DNA of 64,000 nt from Brachybacterium sacelli (lineage in GTDB: Bacteria > Actinomycetota > Actinomycetes > Actinomycetales > Dermabacteraceae). Below are positions 1 to 8,130 of the stretch, in pieces (position 1 is the first letter of the stretch; each line of letters starts with the position of its first letter). A program made the position numbers and the translations under genes. The stretch covers positions 2,108,001 through 2,172,000 of the forward strand of contig NZ_JAGIOD010000001.1 in the NCBI RefSeq assembly GCF_017876545.1, read 5' to 3'. Below the pieces are notes generated by a model. The model worked only from the letters and a program-made list of their open reading frames with translations. It did no database searches and had not been told where the DNA came from.

Positions 1-575
1 CCCTCCAGGTGGCCGACGCGGCCGCAGGGGCAGGGCACGCCCTCGGCCTCGGGCACGGCCAGATGACCGATGTGCCCCGCGGCGCCGCGGGAGCCCAGCA
101 CGGGGGAGCCGCCGATCAGGTGACAGCCGCCGATCCCGGTGCCGACGGCGACCAGCAGCAGGGAACCGCGGTCGCGGCCGACCCCGAAGCGGGCCTCGCC
201 GATCCCGTGGGCGTGCACGTCGTTCAGCACGCCGACCGGCACCGCGAAGTGCTCGGAGAAGACCGGGGCGAGCGCCGTCCCGGCCCAGCCGGCCAGCGAT
301 CCGGTGGCGTGGGTGACGCTGCCGCGTAGGGTGTCGATCACCCCGGCCGAGGAGATCCCCACGGCCTCGATCGCTGCCCCGTCGCGCACCTGCTCGGCGA
401 GGCCGAGGGCGGCACCGAGGATCGCTGCGGAGCCGTCGGCCGCGGGTGTGGGCACGGTGGCGACGCGCTCGAGGCGCGGGGTCGCCGTCGCTCCGTCGAC
501 GGTGCCCGCCCCGGTGACCAGGGCGGCACGGATCTTGGTGCCCCCGAGGTCGAGAGCGAGGACCGGATCAGGCAT
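1..575 (-). CDS. ROK-family sugar kinase, 3' end cut by window edge (ManNAc kinase-like)
   Basis: About 190 N-terminal residues are visible. They begin with the ATP-binding motif LDLGGTKIRAALV and run to the ROK zinc motif CPCGRVGHLEG right at the window edge. ROK kinases phosphorylate hexoses or N-acetylhexosamines in the cytoplasm. The ATG overlaps the end of the lyase gene by 8 bp, so the two are translationally coupled. Beside an N-acetylneuraminate lyase-like gene, the natural substrate would be N-acetylmannosamine (NanK role). This is inferred from context. Glucokinase or an N-acetylglucosamine kinase cannot be excluded because the C-terminal third lies outside the window. Confidence 0.85.
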   Translation of the reverse strand, partial: MPDPVLALDLGGTKIRAALVTGAGTVDGATATPRLERVATVPTPAADGSAAILGAALGLAEQVRDGAAIEAVGISSAGVIDTLRGSVTHATGSLAGWAGTALAPVFSEHFAVPVGVLNDVHAHGIGEARFGVGRDRGSLLLVAVGTGIGGCHLIGGSPVLGSRGAAGHIGHLAVPEAEGVPCPCGRVGHLE

Positions 576-1503
576 CGGCGCCGTCCCGCAGCCCCGTCTG
601 CGCGAGGATCGCGCGGATCCGCTCGACGGCTTCTCCCTCGATCGGCGACATCGGGGAGGTCATGACATTGCTCGAGAACACAGCGAGCTCGCGCAGCGCG
701 GTCTTGAAGGCACCCACGCCCGCGGCCGGGCCCACCTTGCCGGTGGGCTGAAAGACGATCTCGAACAGCGCGGCCAGACGGTCCTGCTCCCGGCGCACCT
801 GCTCCCAGTCGCCCTCGCCGGCGGCACGATGCATCCGCACGTACCCGGCCGGATCGACGTTGCCCAGGCCGGGCACGCAGCCGTCGGCCCCGGCGAGGTA
901 GGCGCCGTCGGCGACGACCTCGTGCCCGGTCATCAGGGTCAGCGGGGAGCCGGCCGCCCGGTTCGAGGCCGTCAGGCGACGGAAGGAGACGTCGTCCCCG
1001 CTGGAGTCCTTGACCCCGGCGATCACGCCGTCCTGTCCGAGCCGCAGCAGCTGCGTGGGATCGAGCTTGGTGTGCACGCACACGGGGATGTCGTAGGCCC
1101 AGATCGGAGCGTCCGCGGCGGCCGCGACCTCCCGGAAGTGGGTGTCGATCTCCTGGGGCCCGGTGATCGCGTAGAACGGCGCGGTGACGACGTACCCGGC
1201 GAGGTCGAAGCGCGCGGCCGCGCTCAGGTGCTGGATCACGCGATGGGTCTGCATGTCGATGACGCCGGCGATGACCGGCACCTGCCCGGCGACGAGGCCG
1301 GTGACCGCCTCGAGTACCCGGGCGCGGAGGGCGTCGTCGAAGAAGGCCACCTCGCCGCTGGAGCCGAGGGCGAAGAGACCGTCGACGCCCGCGTCGAGCA
1401 GACGCGAGACCAGTCGCTCGAGCGAGGGGAGGTCGAGGTCCCCGTCGGCGGTCAGCGGGGTGAGCAGCGGCGGGACGACGCCGGAGAGAGTGGGGGTGGT
1501 CAT
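568..1503 (-). CDS. nanA: N-acetylneuraminate lyase-like aldolase (DHDPS/NAL family)
   Basis: A 311-residue class I aldolase. The Schiff-base lysine lies in AGVKDSSGD (Lys165) and the catalytic tyrosine in YDIPV (Tyr137), the numbers known for E. coli NanA. The carboxylate-binding loop is GSSGE (residues 47-51). The family includes dihydrodipicolinate synthase, sialic-acid lyase and related sugar-acid aldolases. The kinase downstream, the transporter upstream and the GntR regulator point to cleavage of N-acetylneuraminate into ManNAc and pyruvate rather than lysine synthesis. The LFALGSSGE and VPGLGNVDP segments resemble what I recall of corynebacterial NanA. The ATG at 1503 was chosen because the protein starts at the usual family position there. 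Another 2-keto-sugar-acid lyase remains possible. Confidence 0.75.
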   Translation of the reverse strand: MTTPTLSGVVPPLLTPLTADGDLDLPSLERLVSRLLDAGVDGLFALGSSGEVAFFDDALRARVLEAVTGLVAGQVPVIAGVIDMQTHRVIQHLSAAARFDLAGYVVTAPFYAITGPQEIDTHFREVAAAADAPIWAYDIPVCVHTKLDPTQLLRLGQDGVIAGVKDSSGDDVSFRRLTASNRAAGSPLTLMTGHEVVADGAYLAGADGCVPGLGNVDPAGYVRMHRAAGEGDWEQVRREQDRLAALFEIVFQPTGKVGPAAGVGAFKTALRELAVFSSNVMTSPMSPIEGEAVERIRAILAQTGLRDGADA

Positions 1504-1570
1504 GACTGGGGTGCTCCTTCGGTGGACGGGTGCGGGATCGGGGGAGGTGCGGACGGGGCGGTCGGACCGG

Positions 1571-2362
1571 TCACAGCAATGACGGCGCGGCGGCGAGCAG
1601 GGAGCGGGTGTACTCGTCCTGCGCATCGGTGAAGATCCGTTGCGCGGAGTCGTGCTCGAGGACCTTCCCGTGGTTCATGACGATGATCGAGTCGGAGACG
1701 AAGCGGACGGTGCTGATGTCGTGCGAGATGAACACCAGACCCAGCCCGAGCTCGCGTTTGAGGTCCATCAGCAGGTTCAGAACCTGGGCGCGCACCGACA
1801 CGTCGAGGGCACTGGTGGGCTCGTCGGCGACGATGATCTGCGGCTCCAGGGCCAGCGCGCGGGCGATCGCGACGCGCTGGCGCTGCCCACCGGAGATCTG
1901 CCGCGGCAGCACCTCGAGGGCGGACTGGGGCAGGCCCACCAGGTGCAGCAGCTCCTGGACGCGGGCGAGCCGTTCCCGCTCGGTGCCGATGCCGTGCACA
2001 CGCAGCGGGTCCATCAGCGTCTCCCGCACCGGCAGCCGCGGGTTCAGGGCGGTCGAGGGGTCCTGGAAGACCACCGAGACGGTGCGGCCCAGCTCCTTGC
2101 GTCGGGCCCGGCCACGCTGCATGGGCCGACCGTCGAACAGGACGGAACCACTGGTCACGCTCTGCAGTCCGGTCATCACCCGGGCCAGGGTCGACTTCCC
2201 GGAGCCGGATTCACCGACGATGCCGAGCACCTCGCCGCGACGCACCGACACGCTCACCCCGTCGACCGCGCGGATGGTGTCGGGGTGCAGCATGCTGCCG
2301 GTGCGCAGCTTGTGCACCACGTGCACGTCCCGCAGCTCGATGGTGGGGGTGGACTCGGTCAT
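1571..2362 (-). CDS. ABC transporter ATP-binding protein (OppF/DppF type)
   Basis: A 263-residue nucleotide-binding subunit of a peptide/nickel-type importer. Walker A is GESGSGKST (residues 50-58), the signature is SGGQRQRV and Walker B is IIVADEPTSALD. The protein ends soon after the H-loop and lacks the extended C-terminal oligopeptide domain. It overlaps the fused permease-ATPase gene by 4 bp (ATGA), so the two are co-translated. It would pair with the second ATPase domain of that fusion to power uptake. The set of permease, fused permease-ATPase, separate ATPase and binding protein is the arrangement I recall for the corynebacterial sialic-acid transporter SiaEFGI. Confidence 0.92.
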   Translation of the reverse strand: MTESTPTIELRDVHVVHKLRTGSMLHPDTIRAVDGVSVSVRRGEVLGIVGESGSGKSTLARVMTGLQSVTSGSVLFDGRPMQRGRARRKELGRTVSVVFQDPSTALNPRLPVRETLMDPLRVHGIGTERERLARVQELLHLVGLPQSALEVLPRQISGGQRQRVAIARALALEPQIIVADEPTSALDVSVRAQVLNLLMDLKRELGLGLVFISHDISTVRFVSDSIIVMNHGKVLEHDSAQRIFTDAQDEYTRSLLAAAPSLL

Positions 2363-4434
2363 CGCAGGTCTCCTTCGAGGGGAGCAGGGACGGCCCCGGT
2401 GCTGGCCACGCGGTGACCGGAGGTGCCGATCTCCAACAGCTCCGGGCGCTGGGTGGGATCGGCAGCCGGGTCCAACGAGCGAGGCGCGAAGCGGTCGCCG
2501 TCGGCGAAGTCCCGCGGGGACGGGACGGTACCGGCGACCTGGTGGAGCCGCTCGGCCCCGGACTCGATCGACAGCACCGATCCCAGCAGGCCCCGGGTGT
2601 ACTCGTGGCGCGGGTCGATGAGCATCTCGTGGGTGGCACCCTGCTCGATCACCTGCCCGGCGTACATGACCGTCACGCGATGGGCGAGCTGGGCGACCAG
2701 CGCCAGGTCGTGGCTGACGAAGACCATCGCGAAGCCGAGCTCCTCGCGCAGACGGTTCAGCAGGTCCACGACCTGCTTCTGCACGGTGACGTCGAGGGCG
2801 GTGGTCGGCTCGTCGGCGATCACCAGCTTCGGGTCGCGGGTCAGGGCCATGGCGATGAGCACGCGCTGCCGCTGGCCGCCCGAGAGCTCGTGCGGGTAGG
2901 CCGACAGGGTGCGCTCGGGCTCCAGCCCCACCAGCTCGAGCAGCTCCTCGGCGCTGCGGGTCCCGCCGCGGCGGGTCAACTGCGCCATCTGGGAGCGGAT
3001 CAGCATCGAGAGGTTCAGCGAGCTCAGTGCGTCCTGGTAGATCATCGCGATCTCATGGCCGCGCAGGGCGTTGAGCTGCTTCGACGGCAGCGACAGCAGG
3101 TCGACGCCATCGAGCTCGACCGTGCCGCTGATGCGCGCGGTGCTGGGCAGCAGCCCCATCACCGCCAGGGAGGCCACGGACTTGCCGGAGCCGGACTCGC
3201 CGACCAGGCCCATGGTCTCGCCCGGACGGACCTCGAAGGAGATCCCGTCGAGGATGTCGATCTCGCCATGGGCCTCCGGGAAGGAGATGTGCAGGTCCTC
3301 GACCCGCAGCAGCGGGGGCAGGGACTCATCGACCACGGGGCGCTCCGGCCGGGTGAGCTCCGCCCGGCGCAGGGCGGCGAGGGAGTCGACCAGCAGCCGG
3401 TGCGAGGTCTGCTCGCCGACCGCCCCGAGCACCTCGTGACGCGGGGCTCCGCCAGATCCGTCGGCCCCGTCGGCCCCCGCGGCTCCGTCGTCTCCGTCGC
3501 GCCCCGCGGCTCCCGCGGTCCCCTCCGCGTCGAGCATCGCCTCCTCGTCGGCCTCGACGTCGGCCTTCGAGCGGATCCGCGGGCTGGCCATGGCGTCGGT
3601 GAGCCCCTCGGAGAGGATGTTCAGGGCGAGCACGGTCAGCAGGATCGCCAGTCCCGGGAAGAACGTCGGCCACCAGTAGCCCGACAGCAGCAGCTGCTTG
3701 CCGTCGGCCAGGATGTTGCCCCAGGAGGGCGCCGGCGGCTGGACGCCCGCGTTGATGAAGGACAGCGAGGCCTCGAGCACGATCGCATCGGCGACCAGCA
3801 CGGTCGCGAACACCATGATCGGGGCGATGCAGTTGCGGGCCACGTGCTTGACCAGGATCCAGGGGGTGGAGGCGCCCATCACCTGGGAGGCCGCCACGTA
3901 GTCCTCGCCGAACTGCGAGAGCACGTTGGCGCGGACGATGCGGGCCAGCTGCGGCACGTAGAGGAAGCCGATTGCGAAGATCAGCACCGGCAGCGAAGTG
4001 CCGAAGACGGCCACGAACACGGCGGCCAGGGAGATGCCGGGGAACGACATGATCACGTCGAGCGCCCGCATCAGGATCTCGGAGGGCAGCTTCGAGGCGG
4101 TGGCGGCGAAGGAGCCCAGCACCATCGCGGCGATCAGGGCGGCCACCGTCGAGGCCAGGCCGATCAGCAGGGAGGAACGGGCGCCGTAGACGATCCGGGA
4201 GAATATGTCGCGGCCGATGGCGTCCGTACCCAGCCAGTTCTCGGCGCTCGGCGGCAGCACGGGGGTGCCGCTCCTCAGCGGGCTGTACGGCGCGACGAGC
4301 GGGGCGCAGAGCGCCACCAGGGCCAGCACCACCAGGAAGCCGACGGCGAGGCGGCTGGGCCAGGGCAGGGAGGTGAGGGGCGCCAGCGGGCTGCCGCTGA
4401 CGGCCCGGAGACGGGATCCGAGCTTCGGTCGCAT
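2359..4434 (-). CDS. Fused ABC permease-ATPase of peptide/sialic-acid type
   Basis: A 691-residue fusion. Residues 1 to about 295 are a DppC-type permease (GTDAIGRDIFSRIVYGAR early, then several membrane segments). Residues about 370-691 are a DppD-type ATPase with Walker A near 412 (GESGSGKS), signature SGGQRQRV and Walker B LVIADEPTTALD. Between them lies a highly charged linker containing about nine consecutive Gly-X-X triplets (residues about 300-328). Such permease-ATPase fusions are known in actinobacterial importers. It overlaps the downstream ATPase gene by 4 bp and starts 1 bp after the upstream permease stop, so the operon is tightly coupled. Confidence 0.92.
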   Translation of the reverse strand: MRPKLGSRLRAVSGSPLAPLTSLPWPSRLAVGFLVVLALVALCAPLVAPYSPLRSGTPVLPPSAENWLGTDAIGRDIFSRIVYGARSSLLIGLASTVAALIAAMVLGSFAATASKLPSEILMRALDVIMSFPGISLAAVFVAVFGTSLPVLIFAIGFLYVPQLARIVRANVLSQFGEDYVAASQVMGASTPWILVKHVARNCIAPIMVFATVLVADAIVLEASLSFINAGVQPPAPSWGNILADGKQLLLSGYWWPTFFPGLAILLTVLALNILSEGLTDAMASPRIRSKADVEADEEAMLDAEGTAGAAGRDGDDGAAGADGADGSGGAPRHEVLGAVGEQTSHRLLVDSLAALRRAELTRPERPVVDESLPPLLRVEDLHISFPEAHGEIDILDGISFEVRPGETMGLVGESGSGKSVASLAVMGLLPSTARISGTVELDGVDLLSLPSKQLNALRGHEIAMIYQDALSSLNLSMLIRSQMAQLTRRGGTRSAEELLELVGLEPERTLSAYPHELSGGQRQRVLIAMALTRDPKLVIADEPTTALDVTVQKQVVDLLNRLREELGFAMVFVSHDLALVAQLAHRVTVMYAGQVIEQGATHEMLIDPRHEYTRGLLGSVLSIESGAERLHQVAGTVPSPRDFADGDRFAPRSLDPAADPTQRPELLEIGTSGHRVASTGAVPAPLEGDLR

Positions 4435-4435
4435 G

Positions 4436-5401
4436 TCAGATGCTCCTGATGCGGGGGTTGATGAGGACGTACAGCACGTCCACGGCGATGTTCACGACGA
4501 TGAAGGCGATCGCGACCACGAGGGTCACGCCCTGCACGAGGAACACGTCGTTGCGGGTGACGCCGTCGAGGATGAGCTGGCCCATCGCCTGGATGTTGAA
4601 GATGATCTCGATGATCGTCGCGCCGCCCATGAGATAGCCGACGCGCAGCCCGAGGACGGTCACCGGGGTGATCAGGGCGTTGCGCAGCACGTTGCGGCTG
4701 ACCACGATCGGGTAGGGGACGCCGGCGCCGACCGCGGTGCGCACGTAGTCGCGGTCCAGCTCCTCGACCATCGCGGTGCGGACCACGCGGATCAGCGAGC
4801 CGGCGACGGGGACCCCGAGGGCGAGCGCCGGCAGCGCGATGTTGCGCAGATAGGTGGCCGGATCCTCGGTCAGGGGCACCCATCTGGTCACCAGGGCCGG
4901 GAACATCCCCCAACCGCCGGGCACCTCGCCGACCCACTGGATCATGAGGATGGCCAGCCAGAACGAGGGCGTCGCGAGCGAGGCGATGGAGAAGACGCGG
5001 ATGATCTGGTCGACCCAGCCGTCGCGGAACAGGGCCGCCAGCACGCCGAGCACGGCGGAGATCACGATGGCGATGAGCAGGCCCAGGAAGGTCAGCTGCA
5101 ACGTGATCGGGAAGGCCTGGGCGACGACCTCGGTGACGGGGGCGTTGCCGCTGGTCGTCCCGAGGTCACCGCGGAGCAGCCCCGCGACGAAGGTGAAGTA
5201 TCGCAGCCAGAGCGGATCGTTCAGGCCGTTGCGCTCGCGATACTGCTCCAGTGCGTCCAGCGAGGCGGATTCCCCGAGCGCGAGGCGGGCGGGGTCCGAG
5301 GGCGAGAACGACATGATGACGAACACCAGCAGGGCGACGCCGAGGATCATGATCGGCAGCGAGATCAGACGCCGTCCGATCAGTCGGACGAGTTGGGACA
5401 C
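4436..5401 (-). CDS. ABC transporter permease (DppB type)
   Basis: A 321-residue inner-membrane permease. It starts with a family-typical membrane segment after MSQLVRLIGRRLISLPIMI, has a periplasmic-side region with FSPSDPARLALG, and carries the coupling loop ELDRDYVRTAVGAGVP near residue 205. It forms the translocation channel with the permease half of the fusion protein downstream. The stop codon is 1 bp from the next start. A 90-bp gap containing a strong hairpin separates it from the binding-protein gene upstream. Confidence 0.93.
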   Translation of the reverse strand: MSQLVRLIGRRLISLPIMILGVALLVFVIMSFSPSDPARLALGESASLDALEQYRERNGLNDPLWLRYFTFVAGLLRGDLGTTSGNAPVTEVVAQAFPITLQLTFLGLLIAIVISAVLGVLAALFRDGWVDQIIRVFSIASLATPSFWLAILMIQWVGEVPGGWGMFPALVTRWVPLTEDPATYLRNIALPALALGVPVAGSLIRVVRTAMVEELDRDYVRTAVGAGVPYPIVVSRNVLRNALITPVTVLGLRVGYLMGGATIIEIIFNIQAMGQLILDGVTRNDVFLVQGVTLVVAIAFIVVNIAVDVLYVLINPRIRSI

Positions 5402-5457
5402 GGGGTCCTCCGGTGGGTGGCGGTTCTACGGGAACACAGAGGGCGGGAGCGCCCGGG

Positions 5458-5486
5458 GCCGGGGCCGACGGCGGGTCGGCCCCGGC
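5458..5486 (-). promoter_or_regulatory. Intercistronic hairpin after the binding-protein gene
   Basis: A perfect 12-bp inverted repeat (arms GCCGGGGCCGAC at 5458-5469 and its complement at 5475-5486) with a 5-nt loop lies 5 nt beyond the binding-protein stop. No U-tract follows. In binding-protein-dependent transporter operons such hairpins often protect the upstream message or attenuate downstream expression. That role here is inferred. Confidence 0.6.
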
Positions 5487-5491
5487 GCTGC

Positions 5492-7128
5492 TCAGGCGGG
5501 TTCGGTGGTGGCGACCTCGAGCAGGCTCAGCCCTGTCAGCGAGATCGGCGTGAAGTCGACCAGGGTGGTGCCGTCCCAGGCCGTGGGCGACTTGCGGTGG
5601 AACAGCGGGTACAGCGGCACCTCCTGCGAGAGCAGGTCGAACAGCTGGCCCCAGACCTTCTCCTGTTCGGCGACGTCCGCGGTGCCCAGTCCCTGCGTCA
5701 GCAGCTCTTGGACCTCGTCGTAGGCGCCCTCGCCCTTCCAGTGCATGCGGCTGTCGGTCCAGACGTCGTTGCCGTACCACCAGCGCATGAGCAGATCGGG
5801 GTCGTTGCCGAACACCGAGGGGTCGCCGGGGGCGATCATCACGTCGTAGGCATCGGGGTTCGTGTCGATAGTGTTGTACGCGTCGGCAGACTGCTTCTGC
5901 TCGAAGGTGACCTCGATGCCGAGGGCCGTCAGCGATTCCTGGATGATCGGCGTGCACTGCTGGACCCAGCCGTGGTCGGTGACCAGCATCCGGAAGGAGG
6001 TCAGCCCGGTCTCCTCGAACAGGGCCTTGGCCTTCTCCGCATCGAGGGAGTAGACCGTGGAGGCCTCCTTGTAGTTCGGGTGCTCGGGCTGGACGAAGCA
6101 GCTCGCCGCCGTCGCCTGCCCGCTCAGACCGGTCTCGATGACCTTGTACACGTCGATCGCGTAGAGGAATGCCTGACGGTTCTTCACGTCGTGGAAGGGG
6201 TTGCCCGGGGCATTGTTGAACATCGCGAACAGCAGCCCGAAGCCGCCGACGGACTCGACGTCATCGGTGCCCTCGAGCTGCTCGATCGACAAGTAGGGCA
6301 CCGAGTCCATGACCTGCACCGTCTGGGACTGCAGCGCATTGGTGCGGGTGGCCGCGTCGGGGATGATCTGCCAGCTCATGGTGGCGGCCTTCGCGGGCAG
6401 GGGCCGGTGTAGTCGTCGAAGCGCTCGAACTCGACGATCTTGGAGGAGGCACCGCCGTCGGTCATCGTCCAGGGGCCGGTGCCCACGGGCCGGGAGTCGA
6501 ACGCCTTCGGATCGGCCTCGACCGCGGCCCGCGGCACGATCTTCACCGTCGACAGCCGCTCGGCGAAGACGCCGGTCGGAGTGGCGAGGGAGAAGGTGAC
6601 GGTGGAGTCGTCCTTCGCCTCGACGCCTTCGATGAAGGGGATGAACTGCGCGTACAGGGAGGCGTTGTCCGGGTCCAGCACCCGCTCGAAGGAGAAGACG
6701 ACGTCGTCGGTGGTCACCGGGGAGCCGTCGTGGAAGACAGCCCCGTCGCGCAGCGTGACGTCGACGCTAGTGCCGTCGGCGCCGGGGACCTCGGTGGCCA
6801 GCGCCGCGTACACCTCGCGGGTGACGGGATGCAGCTCGGTCAGGCCCTCGAGGGCGTGCCAGTTGACGGCGACGGTCAGGGCGGCCGACGTGGTCATCGG
6901 GTCGTAGCCGTTGGTCCCCAGCTCGTAACTGATGGCGGCGGTGAGGTGGCCGTTCGGGTCCGCCTCGCCGGCGGGCGCGCCGCCACCGTCGGAGGCCTCG
7001 CCGCCGGAGCCGGAATCCCGCGGAGCGCAGGCACCGATGCCCGCGACGATCCCGGCGGCGCCGGCGAGGGTGGCGGAGCTGCGGAGGAATCCGCGTCGGC
7101 CGAACCGGCCGATGGAGTTCGTGTTCAC
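5492..7128 (-). pseudogene. Solute-binding lipoprotein of peptide/sialic-acid ABC transporter, frameshifted
   Basis: Two adjacent frames together make one SBP_bac_5 protein of about 545 residues. The first (7128-6376) has a signal with a twin-arginine-like RRGFLR motif and lipobox GIGAC, then the N-terminal lobe. The second (6379-5492) starts MSWQIIPDAATR and runs to the normal C-terminus. Homology switches frame in FDDYTGP / PAKAATMSWQ, where a run of four G (6400-6403, plus strand) would need five. The break happens to create an ATGA stop/start overlap, so both halves could be made separately. The start is a GTG at 7128. It may be a real pseudogene or a homopolymer sequencing error. Expected role: capturing the substrate of the downstream importer. 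Confidence 0.85.
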
Positions 7129-7228
7129 CGTGGATACATCCCTTCAGGGGGTCGGTCCCGGCGCCTCGGGGCGCCGAGGTCGGGAAAACCTCGTCCTCGC
7201 GCACGACCGGGTTCGCCGCAGTGCGAAG

Positions 7229-7249
7229 ATCAGACGTATGATGTCTGAT
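7229..7249. promoter_or_regulatory. Probable operator of the GntR regulator
   Basis: A perfect inverted repeat ATCAGAC-N7-GTCTGAT. The 7-nt spacer GTATGAT is itself a near-copy of the right half-site, so the left 14 bp also form a palindrome with one mismatch (three half-sites in 21 bp). It sits in the 279-bp divergent gap, 101 bp before the binding-protein start and 158 bp before the regulator start. TATGAT (7237-7242) could be a plus-strand -10 box, which would allow autoregulation. Confidence 0.65.
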
Positions 7250-7407
7250 GACTCGTGAGAGTACATCACGGGATCGGTGATCGCCACCGCTGGGCGCTCG
7301 TCGTGTCCCCGTGGTGACCGTCGTGGCCGACATGTGGCCCGCACGGGCAGGACACGGCACGATGGAGCGACGCATCGCGTGAGGCGGGGCGCCGGGGAGG
7401 AGACGAC

Positions 7408-8130
7408 ATGGTTCGCATCAAGGGGGCGGGCAGCAGCGCCGTCGAGCGCATCCAGGAGCTCATCCTGGCCGAGGGACTCGTGCCGGGTGATCCGATGCCC
7501 ACCGAGACCGCGCTGTGCGAGCGGCTGGAGACCTCGCGCTCCTCCGTGCGCGAGGCGATGCGCACGCTCGCCTCGCTGGACATCGTCGAGGTGCGGCACG
7601 GGCACGGCACCTTCGTGGGGCAGCTCTCGCTCTCCCCGCTGGTCAACGGTCTGATCTTCCGCGCGCGACTGGACGACGGCAACGACCTGCGGGCCCTGCG
7701 GGAGGTGGTGGAGCTGCGCATCGCCATCGACCTCTCCGTCGCCGACCAGCTCGTCGATCTCTACCGCGGCACCGTCAATCCCGAGCTCGAGGCTCTGGTC
7801 GAGCAGATGAGGGAGCTGGCGGCACAGGGCGAACCGTTCCCGGAGGCCGACGCGGCCTTCCACGGCGCCCTGTTCGCGGATCTGCCCAACGGGCTGCTGC
7901 GTCAGCTCGCCCAGGCGTTCTGGGAGATCCACACGACCGCGGTCCCGATGCTGGGCGTCGCCCCCGCGGAGGACATCCTGGACACCGTCGAGGCCCACCG
8001 GGCGATGCTGGTGGCCCTCGAGGCCGGTGACGCGGAGGCCTACCGCGCGGCCGTCCACGAGCACTATCGTCCGCTGGGGCGCACCCTCGACGCGGCCGCG
8101 GAGGCCGGACGGACCGCTGCCCTCTCGTGA
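7408..8130 (+). CDS. GntR/FadR-family (FCD) transcriptional regulator
   Basis: A 240-residue regulator. It has an N-terminal winged helix (about residues 8-75, with PTETALCERLETSRSSVREA as recognition helix region and the wing HGHGTF), then an all-helical FCD ligand domain to about residue 225 with Asp/His residues (ADAAFHGALF, EAHRAMLVAL, HEHYRPL) suited to metal-assisted ligand binding. It is divergent from the transporter-lyase operon and has an inverted repeat in the gap. In related actinobacteria the sialic-acid regulator NanR is a GntR protein. That assignment is inferred. The ATG is preceded by GAGGAG. Its stop overlaps the next gene (GTGA). Confidence 0.9.
   Translation: MVRIKGAGSSAVERIQELILAEGLVPGDPMPTETALCERLETSRSSVREAMRTLASLDIVEVRHGHGTFVGQLSLSPLVNGLIFRARLDDGNDLRALREVVELRIAIDLSVADQLVDLYRGTVNPELEALVEQMRELAAQGEPFPEADAAFHGALFADLPNGLLRQLAQAFWEIHTTAVPMLGVAPAEDILDTVEAHRAMLVALEAGDAEAYRAAVHEHYRPLGRTLDAAAEAGRTAALS

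Noticed and set aside
568..1503. Annotation as dihydrodipicolinate synthase of lysine synthesis
   Set aside because: The catalabolic context (ROK kinase, importer, GntR) and NanA-like residues favour a sialic-acid lyase.
2359..4434. Permease-ATPase fusion as a cloning or assembly artefact
   Set aside because: The frame is continuous, a designed-looking linker joins the halves, and such fusions are known in actinobacterial importers.
2413..6412. Long plus-strand frames (678 and 735 codons) opposite the first transporter
   Set aside because: Same explanation; the minus strand encodes recognisable permease, ATPase and binding-protein sequences throughout.
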